A stretch of DNA of 64,000 bases from Chitinophagaceae bacterium (GTDB taxonomy: Bacteria; Bacteroidota; Bacteroidia; Chitinophagales; Chitinophagaceae), in the NCBI GenBank assembly GCA_024508725.1, contig JANINS010000004.1, positions 1,010,163 through 1,074,162 of the forward strand, given 5' to 3'. This document shows, one piece after another, positions 53,424-61,531 of this stretch. Made by a program: the position numbers and the translations under genes. Below the pieces are notes generated by a model that saw nothing but the letters and a program-made list of their open reading frames with translations, did not search any database and was not told the origin of the DNA. The stretch's first letter is position 1; each line of letters starts with the position of its first letter.

Positions 53424-54483
53424 TGCGAGCCATTATTAAAGTTTCTAAATGATGAACAATGCTTTCCGGTGTAGGCATCATTCCGCCCAATCTTCCAAAG
53501 AACTCAACAGGCACTTTTCCATTCACTCCCAAGCGAACATCTTCTATCATTTGCCCGCTATTGAGCTCAACACTTAATACCATCTTTAACTGAGGTGCTA
53601 ATTCAGCCAAACGTTTATATGGATAAGGAAACAATGTTATAGGTCTTAGCAAACCAATTTTAATTCCTTTACCTCTTGCAATGTCCATTGCTTTCTGGCA
53701 GATCCTTGCACTCAATCCATAAGCAACAAAAAGATATTCCGCTTCTTTGGTATTGTATTCTTCATAGCGAACTTCATGCTCCCGCATCTGGTTGAACTTC
53801 TCTTCCAGTTTAAGATTATGCAGTTCCATTTTCTCAGGCTGAATATGAAGCGATGTGATATAATTCCTGTCTCTCGTTTTTGGTTTACCAGTGGTTGCCC
53901 AGGATGATTTATCAATGTCAGGTTTCTTATATGGTTTGAACGCTACTTTCTCCATCATCTGTCCGATAGCCCCATCACTCAACATCAAAACAGGATTGCG
54001 GTATTTATCAGCCAGGTCAAAACCAAGGAACACATGATCTGCCATCTCCTGTACCGATGCAGGAGCCAGAACGATCATCCTGTAATCACCATGACCACCA
54101 CCTTTTGTTGATTGAAAATAATCTCCTTGTCCGGGTTGTATTGTTCCCAATCCAGGACCAGCCCTGTTCACATTCACAATAAGGCAAGGCAACTCTGCAC
54201 CGGCGATATAACTGATGCCCTCCTGCATTAAACTAATTCCCGGTGATGAAGAAGACGTCATTGCCCTGAAGCCTGAACCTGCAGCACCATACACCATATT
54301 AATACTTGCCACTTCACTTTCAGCCTGCATCACAACTCTGCCATGCTTCGGCATTTCACGGGCTAAATATTCCAGCACTTCAGATTGAGGCGTGATCGGG
54401 TAACCAAAATAAGCATCGCAGCCTGCCTGTATCGCAGCTTCTGCCAGTGCTTCATTACCCTTCATCAGTTTGATCTCGGTCAT
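53413..54483 (-). CDS. vorB: 2-oxoacid:ferredoxin oxidoreductase, alpha subunit (VorB-like)
   Basis: 356 residues. It matches the VorB/KorA alpha subunit: KGNEALAEAAIQAGC at the N-terminus, YPITPQSEVLEYL, and SSSSPGISLMQEGISY with the RAGPGLGTIQPG loop. The C-terminal domain is the typical LRPITLFPYPYKRL region. The substrate (2-oxoglutarate or branched-chain 2-oxoacid) cannot be decided from sequence alone. The enzyme is typically oxygen-sensitive. It is cytoplasmic. It follows the ferredoxin subunit by 9 bases. Confidence 0.93.
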   Translation of the reverse strand: MTEIKLMKGNEALAEAAIQAGCDAYFGYPITPQSEVLEYLAREMPKHGRVVMQAESEVASINMVYGAAGSGFRAMTSSSSPGISLMQEGISYIAGAELPCLIVNVNRAGPGLGTIQPGQGDYFQSTKGGGHGDYRMIVLAPASVQEMADHVFLGFDLADKYRNPVLMLSDGAIGQMMEKVAFKPYKKPDIDKSSWATTGKPKTRDRNYITSLHIQPEKMELHNLKLEEKFNQMREHEVRYEEYNTKEAEYLFVAYGLSARICQKAMDIARGKGIKIGLLRPITLFPYPYKRLAELAPQLKMVLSVELNSGQMIEDVRLGVNGKVPVEFFGRLGGMMPTPESIVHHLETLIMARNGN

Positions 54484-54492
54484 ACAAATATT

Positions 54493-54813
54493 TTATAATG
54501 AACCTGCAATATTTTCTTTCAGTTGATCTCTTATATCTGTAGGAGTAACATCAACTTTTTGCTTCTTTACATTGGTGCGATACACTGTTATCACAGCATC
54601 CGGACAAACCAATGCACAGTTAATACAACCGGTACACAGGTCGTTGTTTGCTACAGCGTATCGATAACCTTTGATGTTGATGGAATCACTTAAAGAGAGA
54701 GCGTTTTCTTTACATTCTACGGTACAGAGTTCACAACCTTTACAGCGTTGTATTTCTATCTCCACTTTTCCTTTGACTTTGCGGGGCTTAACAGCAGTAG
54801 TAATGGCTTCCAT
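54493..54813 (-). CDS. 2-oxoacid:ferredoxin oxidoreductase, ferredoxin-type subunit
   Basis: 106 residues. Two 4Fe-4S motifs are visible: CKGCELCTVEC (~24-34) and CTGCINCALVC (~59-69), each with the extra C...P spacing of bacterial 2[4Fe-4S] ferredoxins. It carries electrons from the TPP site to free ferredoxin. The first gene of the four-gene operon on this strand. The promoter region upstream holds repeat copy H. Confidence 0.9.
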   Translation of the reverse strand: MEAITTAVKPRKVKGKVEIEIQRCKGCELCTVECKENALSLSDSINIKGYRYAVANNDLCTGCINCALVCPDAVITVYRTNVKKQKVDVTPTDIRDQLKENIAGSL

Positions 54814-54953
54814 GCAATGTTAGTTTACATGCCAAGTGGAATAAGCCTGTACAAGGCTAACACAAATCGCTATTCTTAATACTGATTCATATCAGCTTTT
54901 GAAAAAAGAAGAGAAGTATTATGTAGCCAACGGCAGAATTACTATGATGCTTT

Positions 54954-54974
54954 CGTTGCGTCGCACTCTTGTGC
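54954..54974 (-). repeat. Dispersed repeat copy H (TGCGACGCA core)
   Basis: Minus strand GCACAAGAGTGCGACGCAAC then G; core at 54957-54965. It differs from copies E and F by one base in the first four. It lies in the gap before the oxidoreductase operon. Confidence 0.7.
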
Positions 54975-55102
54975 TGGAGAAACTTTACGGAGCACTGTTA
55001 CCCTTAATACCTTCTTAATAGCTATCTGATTTGCTCGATCAATGTAATAAAAGAAAAGAATATATTTATTTGCTTTGCGTCACTTAGAAAGACATCTTAC
55101 AC

Positions 55103-55705
55103 ATGTTGAAACTATTCAAGAAGAAACTTCCGCATTGCGACACTTTGTTTCAGAAATTTTTTAGTCCTTGGTATAATGACCAAGATAGACCCAAGATGAC
55201 ACGAGCTGACATTTATCAAATTTCTGGTTATAAAGGGAAACCTTTGAACCTTGACGATATTCAATATCTCGACGACGAGTATTTAGAATATCAAAAGAAG
55301 TACTTGAATGAGACATTGGTTTATTCAGCTTTGGAAGATTTTCGACACATCACCAACTCTGACCGAGTTGACCTTGAAGCTTTAGACGCAGTTGACAAGT
55401 ATTACAATCGACTCAAAATTGAACAACTCATAAGTCAAAGTGATCCCAGAGACTTTTCAAATCCATACTTGGTAACTGTTTGTGAATTCGGCGCTATACT
55501 CGGACACCTATTCAAACAAAGTGACAGCTTTGACTGGTTGTACTCGCATCCATATTTTCATTCTATTATTGTCCATAAAGACACAGGAATTGGTATTTCG
55601 GTTTTTGATTGGGCTATCAAAAAGTTTAGTGAGTACGGTGTGGACGATGGCTTTGCTGCTAAGGTTCAAATGGCTATTGAACATGTAAACAACAATAATC
55701 GGTGA
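55103..55705 (+). CDS. Hypothetical protein
   Basis: 200 residues, no signal peptide, no membrane segment. The first ~55 residues are basic and aromatic (KKKLPHCDTLFQKFF); the rest is helical with charged blocks (LDDIQYLDDEYLEYQKKYL). I recognise no family. The gap before it contains a TTTATTTG word at about 55068 that could be promoter-like. Base composition is richer in AT than the neighbours, so recent acquisition is possible but not shown. Confidence 0.6.
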   Translation: MLKLFKKKLPHCDTLFQKFFSPWYNDQDRPKMTRADIYQISGYKGKPLNLDDIQYLDDEYLEYQKKYLNETLVYSALEDFRHITNSDRVDLEALDAVDKYYNRLKIEQLISQSDPRDFSNPYLVTVCEFGAILGHLFKQSDSFDWLYSHPYFHSIIVHKDTGIGISVFDWAIKKFSEYGVDDGFAAKVQMAIEHVNNNNR

Positions 55706-55830
55706 ATAAGATTACTTCTCACCTGCGTAATCTCATCAACACCATTCTACAGCCTTCTTCCCTAACTCTTTAATCAACAACCATCCTTTCCATGGCATAA
55801 TGTTCGTGCACTTCTGTAAAACATTCTTCC

Positions 55831-56736
55831 ATGGAATCTACATCTAACCAGCAGAGAGTAATAAGAGAAAACCCAACTGAGAAATATCCTACAGACTTTC
55901 CTGAACAGGAGCAACGCATGCCTGGTACAGAACAAAGAATGAATCCGAAACCAGATCATGGCGAAGAAACCTATAAAGGCAGCGGTAAGCTTACAGGTAA
56001 GAAAGCATTGATCACCGGTTCAGATTCAGGTATCGGCAAAGCAGTCGCTATTGCTTTTGCCCGTGAAGGTGCAGATGTATTGATCTCCTACTGGAAAAAA
56101 GAAGAAGAGACGGATGCCAAAGAAACAGCTGATCTTGTTGAAAAAGCAGGAAGAAAAGCAATACTGGTACAAGGCGACATCAGTAAAGAAGACCATTGCA
56201 AACATCTCATCGATACTGCAGTAAAAGAACTGGGCGGTTTAGATATTCTCGTAAACAATGCTGCTTACCAGATGAGCCACGAATCACTACAAGAGATCAC
56301 TACCGAAGAATTCGACTTCACTTTTAAAACAAATCTTTATTCCATCTTCTGGCTCTGCAAATATGCCGAGCCACATTTACAACCAGGCGGCTCTGTGATC
56401 AACACCAGCTCGGTAAACGCATATACTCCTTCAAAAGAATTAATGCCTTATGCCGTAACCAAAGGTGCTATTCAAAACTTCACGGCTTTGTTAGCACAGA
56501 TGTGGGGCGAAAAAGGAATTCGTGTAAACTGCGTTGCACCCGGACCAATCTGGACGCCACTCATCGTTGGCAGCTTCGATGCCGAAAAGATCAAAGAGTT
56601 TGGTAAGAAAACGCCTTTAAAAAGAGCCGGTCAGCCTGCAGAACTCGCCCCGGTATATGTGCTCTTAGCATCTAATGATGGAAGTTATATGAATGGTGCT
56701 ACCGTACAGGTTACGGGTGGAATGCCTACGGTTTAA
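55831..56736 (+). CDS. SDR family oxidoreductase, stress-protein type
   Basis: 301 residues. A ~50-residue polar extension precedes the Rossmann domain, as in the YdaD/YhdF (general stress protein 39-like) group. Cofactor motif TGSDSGIG (62-69), NNAAYQM, then the catalytic Ser in INTSSVNAY and YAVTK with the catalytic Tyr and Lys. The C-terminal VTGGMPTV end is typical. It is a cytoplasmic NAD(P)-dependent reductase; substrate unknown. It is followed by a perfect palindrome at 56772-56817. Confidence 0.9.
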   Translation: MESTSNQQRVIRENPTEKYPTDFPEQEQRMPGTEQRMNPKPDHGEETYKGSGKLTGKKALITGSDSGIGKAVAIAFAREGADVLISYWKKEEETDAKETADLVEKAGRKAILVQGDISKEDHCKHLIDTAVKELGGLDILVNNAAYQMSHESLQEITTEEFDFTFKTNLYSIFWLCKYAEPHLQPGGSVINTSSVNAYTPSKELMPYAVTKGAIQNFTALLAQMWGEKGIRVNCVAPGPIWTPLIVGSFDAEKIKEFGKKTPLKRAGQPAELAPVYVLLASNDGSYMNGATVQVTGGMPTV

Positions 56737-56771
56737 GTTTTAGATGGATTTTACTAATAGAAACAGGATAC

Positions 56772-56817
56772 TTAGTCCGTACTTAGTCCGTACATGTACG
56801 GACTAAGTACGGACTAA
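56772..56817. repeat. Perfect 46-bp palindrome built from TTAGTCCGTAC units
   Basis: Left half is TTAGTCCGTAC repeated twice plus A (56772-56794); the right half is its exact reverse complement (56795-56817) without any loop bases. All 23 pairs match. It lies 35 bases after the SDR stop. There is no U tract after it, so it may be a strong hairpin, a cruciform or a protein site. Confidence 0.85.
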
Positions 56818-56895
56818 CTTAATCTTAAACCAGGTGCAAAGCACTCTTATTGCTTTGCAAGGCCGGGATGTTTATCTTTGGAAAAAACACAGAAC

Positions 56896-57048
56896 ATGTC
56901 GTTACCTGTTAATAATAACAACAAAGGAAAGAAAGGCAATAACAACAAAAAGCCCAACGCCGCAGGATCTAAGTTCATTCCCAAGCCAGGTAAAGTGGCA
57001 GGCTCTCCTTCCAAAACACCAAGAACCGGTGGAACAAGAGGCAGCTAA
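56896..57048 (+). CDS. Small basic protein (50 residues), Asn/Lys/Gly-rich
   Basis: ATG at 56896, TAA at 57046. Rich in N, K, G and P, with NNNNKGKKGNNNKK near the start and a C-terminus FIPKPGKVAGSP then TGGTRGS. It is strongly basic and disordered, consistent with nucleic-acid binding, but this is only composition. I recall similar short proteins in Chitinophagaceae, but no family name can be given. It is shorter than the usual annotation cutoff. Confidence 0.5.
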   Translation: MSLPVNNNNKGKKGNNNKKPNAAGSKFIPKPGKVAGSPSKTPRTGGTRGS

Positions 57049-57131
57049 TTGATATCGATCAACGGCTTCCCTCAACATTGGGTTTTAATTCATTTCTCAT
57101 CATCAGCAGTGAATAAACAGTTTACATAAAC

Positions 57132-57139
57132 TAAGTTTG
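57132..57139 (+). promoter_or_regulatory. Candidate -7 promoter element TAAGTTTG
   Basis: TAAGTTTG fits TAnnTTTG exactly and lies 28 bases before the ATG at 57168. No clear -33 partner is visible. Confidence 0.45.
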
Positions 57140-57167
57140 TGTATTTTGAGCCATCTAATTGCCTGAT

Positions 57168-59648
57168 ATGAGAATTGTTCCTTTCATTGTCTCGGCTGCA
57201 GTTACTGCGGGATTGATCATTGCTATGAATGTGCGATTAACGATCGGTGGAAATAAAACACCCCGGTTCGGATATTTTTTATCGCCACAGCAGGGCTTTT
57301 GGCAAAATGCAGAACCCACCAATAAATCGTACGACGGCGAAATAAAGCTGGCTGATCTTTCCGGCAAAGCCGATGTTTACTTTGATGAACGTTTGGTGCC
57401 TCACGTATATGCCGACAATGAAAAAGATGCCTATTACATCCAGGGCTACCTGCATGCCAAATTCCGCTTATGGCAGATGGATTTTCAAACCCGTGCTGCC
57501 GGTGGAAGATTGAGTGAAGTAGTGGGCAAATCACAGCTTGGTATTGACAGGATGTTTCGTCGTTTGGGAATGGTGTATGCTGCAGAAAATTCATTGAAAG
57601 CTCACGAAGCAAACCCGGTGATCAAAGAAGAAATGGATGCTTACACTGCCGGAGTGAATGCATACCTCAAGAGCCTGAAACCACACCAGATTCCGCTTGA
57701 ATATAAATTACTCGATAGCCAACCAGAAGAATGGAGCAATCTAAAAACGGCTTTGTTCTTAAAGTTCATGTCGTTCGATCTTGCAGGAGCTGAATGGGAT
57801 TTTGAAATGGCAAATGCAAGACGTTTGTTGGGCGCTACTGATTTTGAAAAACTTTATCCCATCGTTTCAGATAGTCTCGATCCCATTCTTCCAAAAGGCA
57901 CTGCCTTTGCAGCACCCGGTGTACAATTGAACATACCTGCCAATGCAGATTCAAGCATGTACAGGGATACAAAAGATACTACGATCAATGGTGGTTTTGC
58001 TTTCGATAAAAAGCCAGATCCTGATAATGGAAGTAATAACTGGGCTGTAGCCGGAAGTAAATCTGCTAGTGGCCGTCCGATACTAGCCAACGATCCACAT
58101 CTTGGATTAAACCTTCCATCTCTTTGGTACGAGATGCAGATCTCCACTCCTGCCTTCAATGCTTATGGCGCAACGTTTCCTGGTGCTCCATCGATCGTTA
58201 TTGGTTTTAACGATCACTGCTCATGGGGTTTCACCAATGCCATGCGTGATGTAAGAGATTACTACGAGATCAAGTTCAAAGACACCACCATGCAGGAATA
58301 CTGGTTCAATAACCAGTGGGTGAGAACTGAATTCAGGGATGAAGTAATTAAGATCAGAGACAGTGCAGACCTGAAAGAACATATAGCAATGACAGTGTTT
58401 GGTCCCGTGATGTTCGATAAAACTTACCCAAACAAATTGGAAGATGGAAAGAATTATGCAGTAAGATGGAAAGCACATGATCCGGGAGTTGAGTTGCTTA
58501 CATTCAACAAACTGAATCATGCAAAAAATCTCGATGATTATAAAGATGCGATCGCTACATTTAAATGTCCTGGTCAGAACATGATCTTCGCTACAAAGAC
58601 AGGCGACATCGCTATTACACAGCAGGGAGAATTTCCTGCGAAATGGAGAAGGCAAGGCGATTTTCCAATGCCGGGTTTTGACAGTACTTATATGTGGCAG
58701 GTTAATATTCCACTGAATGAAAATCCACAGATGATCAATCCGCCACGAGGTTATGTTAGCAGTGCCAATCAACTTCCGGTTGATACAACGTATCCATATT
58801 ATCTTGGTGGTTCTTATCCTCCTTATCGTGGGTTTATCATCAACAGGTATTTAAACCAGATGAATAGTATAACGCCACAGGATATGATGAGATTGCAGGG
58901 CGAAAACTACAATGTGTTTGCAGAGTTTGCCAGGCCTGTATTGCTGAAGTATATTGATGAAAATGGATTGAGTGCAGATGAACATAAATACTTCAACTTA
59001 TTGAAGAACTGGAACCTTAGAAATGATCCTTCAGAAGCCGGCGCATCCGTGTTCAAAGCTGTTTGGGATAGTTTGGAAGTGGCTATTTTTTCTGATGAAA
59101 TGGCTGCACTCACACAAAATGGCAAATATGCCAAAGCAGCTAAATGGCCTGACGAAAGCACATTGGTTGAGGCATTGCGAAAAGATTCAACAGGTTTTCG
59201 TTTTATAGATGATATCAGAACTCCTGAAGTAGAAACGTTACAGTTTGATATGATGAAAGCTTTCAAAATGGCTGTTGCGGCATTAAAGAAAGCAGATGAT
59301 GCAGGAAACCTTGGCTGGGCTAAATTCAAAGATGGAGGTGTACGACATTTACTAAAGATCGAACCTTTTAGCAGGTTGCATTTGAATGAAGGTGGTGGCG
59401 ATCATATTATCAATGCAACAAAACAATGGCATGGACCAAGCTGGAGGATGATCGTTCACATGACAGATAAGAGTGAGGCGTATGGCGTGTATCCTGGTGG
59501 ACAAGATGGAAATCCCGGCAGTAAGTATTACGACAACTTTATTGATACCTGGGTGGTGGGTAAATATTATCCTTTACTCTTTGTTCCTAAAACTGAAGCC
59601 GCAAATAACAAATCTTTCAAGTGGCATCTAACATTTTCTAAAGCTTAA
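57168..59648 (+). CDS. Penicillin acylase family protein (Ntn hydrolase)
   Basis: 826 residues from the ATG at 57168 (a TTG nine bases upstream is less likely). A hydrophobic N-terminus (VPFIVSAAVTAGLIIAM) suggests export or anchoring. The alpha-chain part (~60-285) precedes the self-cleavage site DNGSNNWAV; cleavage before S289 would free the N-terminal nucleophile serine. Family blocks follow: GRPILANDPHLG, GFTNAMRDV and GYVSSANQL. Ntn-hydrolases of this group cut amides, including beta-lactam side chains and acyl-homoserine lactones. The substrate is not known. Confidence 0.92.
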   Translation: MRIVPFIVSAAVTAGLIIAMNVRLTIGGNKTPRFGYFLSPQQGFWQNAEPTNKSYDGEIKLADLSGKADVYFDERLVPHVYADNEKDAYYIQGYLHAKFRLWQMDFQTRAAGGRLSEVVGKSQLGIDRMFRRLGMVYAAENSLKAHEANPVIKEEMDAYTAGVNAYLKSLKPHQIPLEYKLLDSQPEEWSNLKTALFLKFMSFDLAGAEWDFEMANARRLLGATDFEKLYPIVSDSLDPILPKGTAFAAPGVQLNIPANADSSMYRDTKDTTINGGFAFDKKPDPDNGSNNWAVAGSKSASGRPILANDPHLGLNLPSLWYEMQISTPAFNAYGATFPGAPSIVIGFNDHCSWGFTNAMRDVRDYYEIKFKDTTMQEYWFNNQWVRTEFRDEVIKIRDSADLKEHIAMTVFGPVMFDKTYPNKLEDGKNYAVRWKAHDPGVELLTFNKLNHAKNLDDYKDAIATFKCPGQNMIFATKTGDIAITQQGEFPAKWRRQGDFPMPGFDSTYMWQVNIPLNENPQMINPPRGYVSSANQLPVDTTYPYYLGGSYPPYRGFIINRYLNQMNSITPQDMMRLQGENYNVFAEFARPVLLKYIDENGLSADEHKYFNLLKNWNLRNDPSEAGASVFKAVWDSLEVAIFSDEMAALTQNGKYAKAAKWPDESTLVEALRKDSTGFRFIDDIRTPEVETLQFDMMKAFKMAVAALKKADDAGNLGWAKFKDGGVRHLLKIEPFSRLHLNEGGGDHIINATKQWHGPSWRMIVHMTDKSEAYGVYPGGQDGNPGSKYYDNFIDTWVVGKYYPLLFVPKTEAANNKSFKWHLTFSKA

Positions 59649-59658
59649 TATCGAATAG

Positions 59659-60006
59659 ATGAAATTCTTAGTTTCAATATTGCTTACTGCACTACTCAGT
59701 TTTGCTGTTGGATTATTTACGGTTCTTCCCTGGTGGAGCTTTGCCATAGCCGCATTTATTGTTGCGCTTGCCATTCATCAGAAACCATGGAAAGCTTTTT
59801 TTGCCGGCTTCCTTGCCTTATTTATTCTGTGGGGATTGATGGCAGCTTACATCGACTTTCAGAATGATCATATTCTTGCCACCAAAATATCAAAGCTCTT
59901 CATTAAAGTAGAAAATTCTATGTTGATCGTGCTGATCACGGCATTGATCGGAGGATTGATAGCCGGTTTTGCCGCACTTTCCGGAAGTTATCTCAGAAAA
60001 AGATAA
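59659..60006 (+). CDS. Hypothetical membrane protein
   Basis: 115 residues with about four hydrophobic segments (~3-20, ~24-42, ~48-67, ~88-110). No family recognised. It begins 10 bases after the penicillin acylase gene, so it is probably cotranscribed. The basic C-terminus SGSYLRKR is cytoplasmic by the positive-inside rule. Confidence 0.7.
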   Translation: MKFLVSILLTALLSFAVGLFTVLPWWSFAIAAFIVALAIHQKPWKAFFAGFLALFILWGLMAAYIDFQNDHILATKISKLFIKVENSMLIVLITALIGGLIAGFAALSGSYLRKR

Positions 60007-60078
60007 CTGAATCTGTTGTTTTAGTATAGTATTTGCAATATTAGGGCACGCTGTGCTAACGACTAATGTGGCAATTGA

Positions 60079-60318
60079 ATGAGACAACAGAAGAACTTAA
60101 GAGATCGGTATATACAACTCGTTGAGACTTTTATCACTGCAATAGAAAGTGGAAGATCTGGAGCTGAGTTAGAAGACATTCGTAAAGAGATACGGGTACT
60201 TTCTGCTGAGCTGAATCATGACCATGGTGTAGAGAACACTACTCAGCATCTCGACTTTTTACCATTGCATCAAAAACCTGATGAAAGCAGCAACGGTGTA
60301 GATACTACCATCCGTTGA
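60079..60318 (+). CDS. Hypothetical small protein (79 residues)
   Basis: 79 residues, soluble, charged, with a helical N-terminal part (YIQLVETFITAIESGRSG) and a disordered C-terminus (PDESSNGVDTT). No family recognised. It is followed after 27 bases by the 50-residue tail-anchored gene, so an operon with the next two is likely. Confidence 0.5.
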   Translation: MRQQKNLRDRYIQLVETFITAIESGRSGAELEDIRKEIRVLSAELNHDHGVENTTQHLDFLPLHQKPDESSNGVDTTIR

Positions 60319-60345
60319 TCCGTACTAAAATCACCAAAACCAATT

Positions 60346-60498
60346 ATGACTCCAGCAAAGAAGCTTTGGCAGGAAGAAGAGCAAACCATCATCGATTCAA
60401 AAGTAACAACGCAATCCCAGCCTGTAAATGGCAAGATCTATAGCCTGGTTAAACTGCTTATTATCATTCTGCTTTATTACGTAATTATAATTTTATAA
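60346..60498 (+). CDS. Small tail-anchored membrane protein (50 residues)
   Basis: ATG at 60346, TAA ending at 60498. The first ~28 residues are polar (KKLWQEEEQTIIDSKVT) and the C-terminus is one hydrophobic helix (LVKLLIIILLYYVIIIL). Its stop is one base before the ATG of the next small gene. No family recognised. It is shorter than the usual cutoff; the hydrophobic tail and tight spacing support it. Confidence 0.55.
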   Translation: MTPAKKLWQEEEQTIIDSKVTTQSQPVNGKIYSLVKLLIIILLYYVIIIL

Positions 60499-60499
60499 G

Positions 60500-60715
60500 A
60501 TGAGGCAAGACCAGATCCGATACAACAATACTCCTGTTCAGGTTGACCGTTTAGGTGATGACACATTTTGTGTGCATTTGCCGGGAAAAGATGTTCGTAT
60601 TCAATACAAACCAGATAATGAAGGTGCTGATCATTGGCTTGATCTGGACTCTGATCATGAAACTGAAGAGACCAAAGCTTTGGGTGAGCAGTTGGGTGAG
60701 CTCTTGAAGAAGTAA
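60500..60715 (+). CDS. Conserved-looking small protein (71 residues)
   Basis: 71 residues, acidic overall, soluble. It has a small beta-rich block (RYNNTPVQVDRLGDDTF) and a charged C-terminus (GEQLGELLKK). No family recognised. It starts one base after the tail-anchored gene and ends before a hairpin, so it closes a three-gene operon of small proteins. Confidence 0.6.
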   Translation: MRQDQIRYNNTPVQVDRLGDDTFCVHLPGKDVRIQYKPDNEGADHWLDLDSDHETEETKALGEQLGELLKK

Positions 60716-60720
60716 CAAAA

Positions 60721-60746
60721 AAGCCCCGCAAAAATTTGCGAGGCTT
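60721..60746. terminator. Hairpin between small-gene operon and yceI-type gene
   Basis: AAGCCCCGCAAA / TTTGCGAGGCTT stem with a two-base loop (one mismatch). On the minus strand it is followed by T6, a good terminator for the YceI gene. Confidence 0.75.
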
Positions 60747-60769
60747 GCCCATAACTACACAATGAAAGA

Positions 60770-61348
60770 CTATTTATTCGCAAACAGGTAAACACTCACC
60801 TGTACGTCTTTAGCTACATTAGGTACACCGTAATTGATGCCCCATAAAGTTCTGTCGAGGCTGAAGAATGCCTGGGCAAAAAATCTTTTATCATCCGCAT
60901 TTCTGATCAATGCATTGAATGTTACCGGAACACTGATTCCTTTCAGGTTCAGGCTGCCATTGATCTTTGCTTCACTTTCTGAAGTGTATTCTACATTCGA
61001 AATATCGAAAGTTGCCGTACCGAATTTTGCAACACTGAAAAAATCATCCGTTTTCAAATGATCTACAAACTTTGGAGCATCTTCATTTACCAATGAAAGT
61101 GAGCTCATGTCTATCGTAAAACTTCCGCCGGCTAATTTCTGGCTCGCATCCAGTTTTACTTCTCCACTCTTCAGTTTAAAAGCGCCTGTATGAAATCCTG
61201 ATTTTTTAGTTCCAACCCACTCTACTTTCGAGTAGTCGGTCAATACAGCATAAGACGTAAGGTCTTTACGCTCTTCCTTTGGTTTGAATGCTGTGAATGC
61301 AATGCTTGCAGCGATCACTACAGCCATTCCAAGTAATACTTTCTTCAT
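60770..61348 (-). CDS. YceI family periplasmic lipid-binding-like protein
   Basis: 192 residues from the ATG at 61348; an in-frame ATG at 61498 would add 50 basic residues before the signal peptide and is rejected. Signal sequence MKKVLLGMAVVIAASIAFTAF. The YceI fold is a lipocalin-like barrel: SKVEWVGTKKSGFHTGAF, GGSFTIDMSSL, DDFFSVAKFGTATF and GSLNLKGISVPVTF. YceI proteins bind isoprenoid or other hydrophobic molecules, often of quinone type. It is divergent from sucC. Confidence 0.92.
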   Translation of the reverse strand: MKKVLLGMAVVIAASIAFTAFKPKEERKDLTSYAVLTDYSKVEWVGTKKSGFHTGAFKLKSGEVKLDASQKLAGGSFTIDMSSLSLVNEDAPKFVDHLKTDDFFSVAKFGTATFDISNVEYTSESEAKINGSLNLKGISVPVTFNALIRNADDKRFFAQAFFSLDRTLWGINYGVPNVAKDVQVSVYLFANK

Positions 61349-61502
61349 AATAGATAGTTTTTTCTCTTGAGGGTGTAAATGTATGAACTTATATGTATCT
61401 ACATGCATTTTTGAACTTTTATTTTTCCTCCTCTTGTACTTTCGGTTATCTCTTCGGAATGAACAGGCCTGAAAATCATTTTCAATCCTAAATAACACGG
61501 GT

Positions 61503-61510
61503 TATCTTCG
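61503..61510 (+). promoter_or_regulatory. Candidate -7 promoter element TATCTTCG before sucC
   Basis: TATCTTCG is one base from TAnnTTTG and is followed by C. It lies 21 bases before the sucC ATG. The related TACCTTCG precedes pfkA. No clear -33 partner is seen. Confidence 0.4.
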
Positions 61511-61531
61511 CCGCAAAATTTCCAACCGCTT

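Noticed and set aside
61349-61498. Upstream start for the YceI gene
   Set aside because: It would put 50 basic residues in front of a clear signal peptide (MKKVLLGMAVV).
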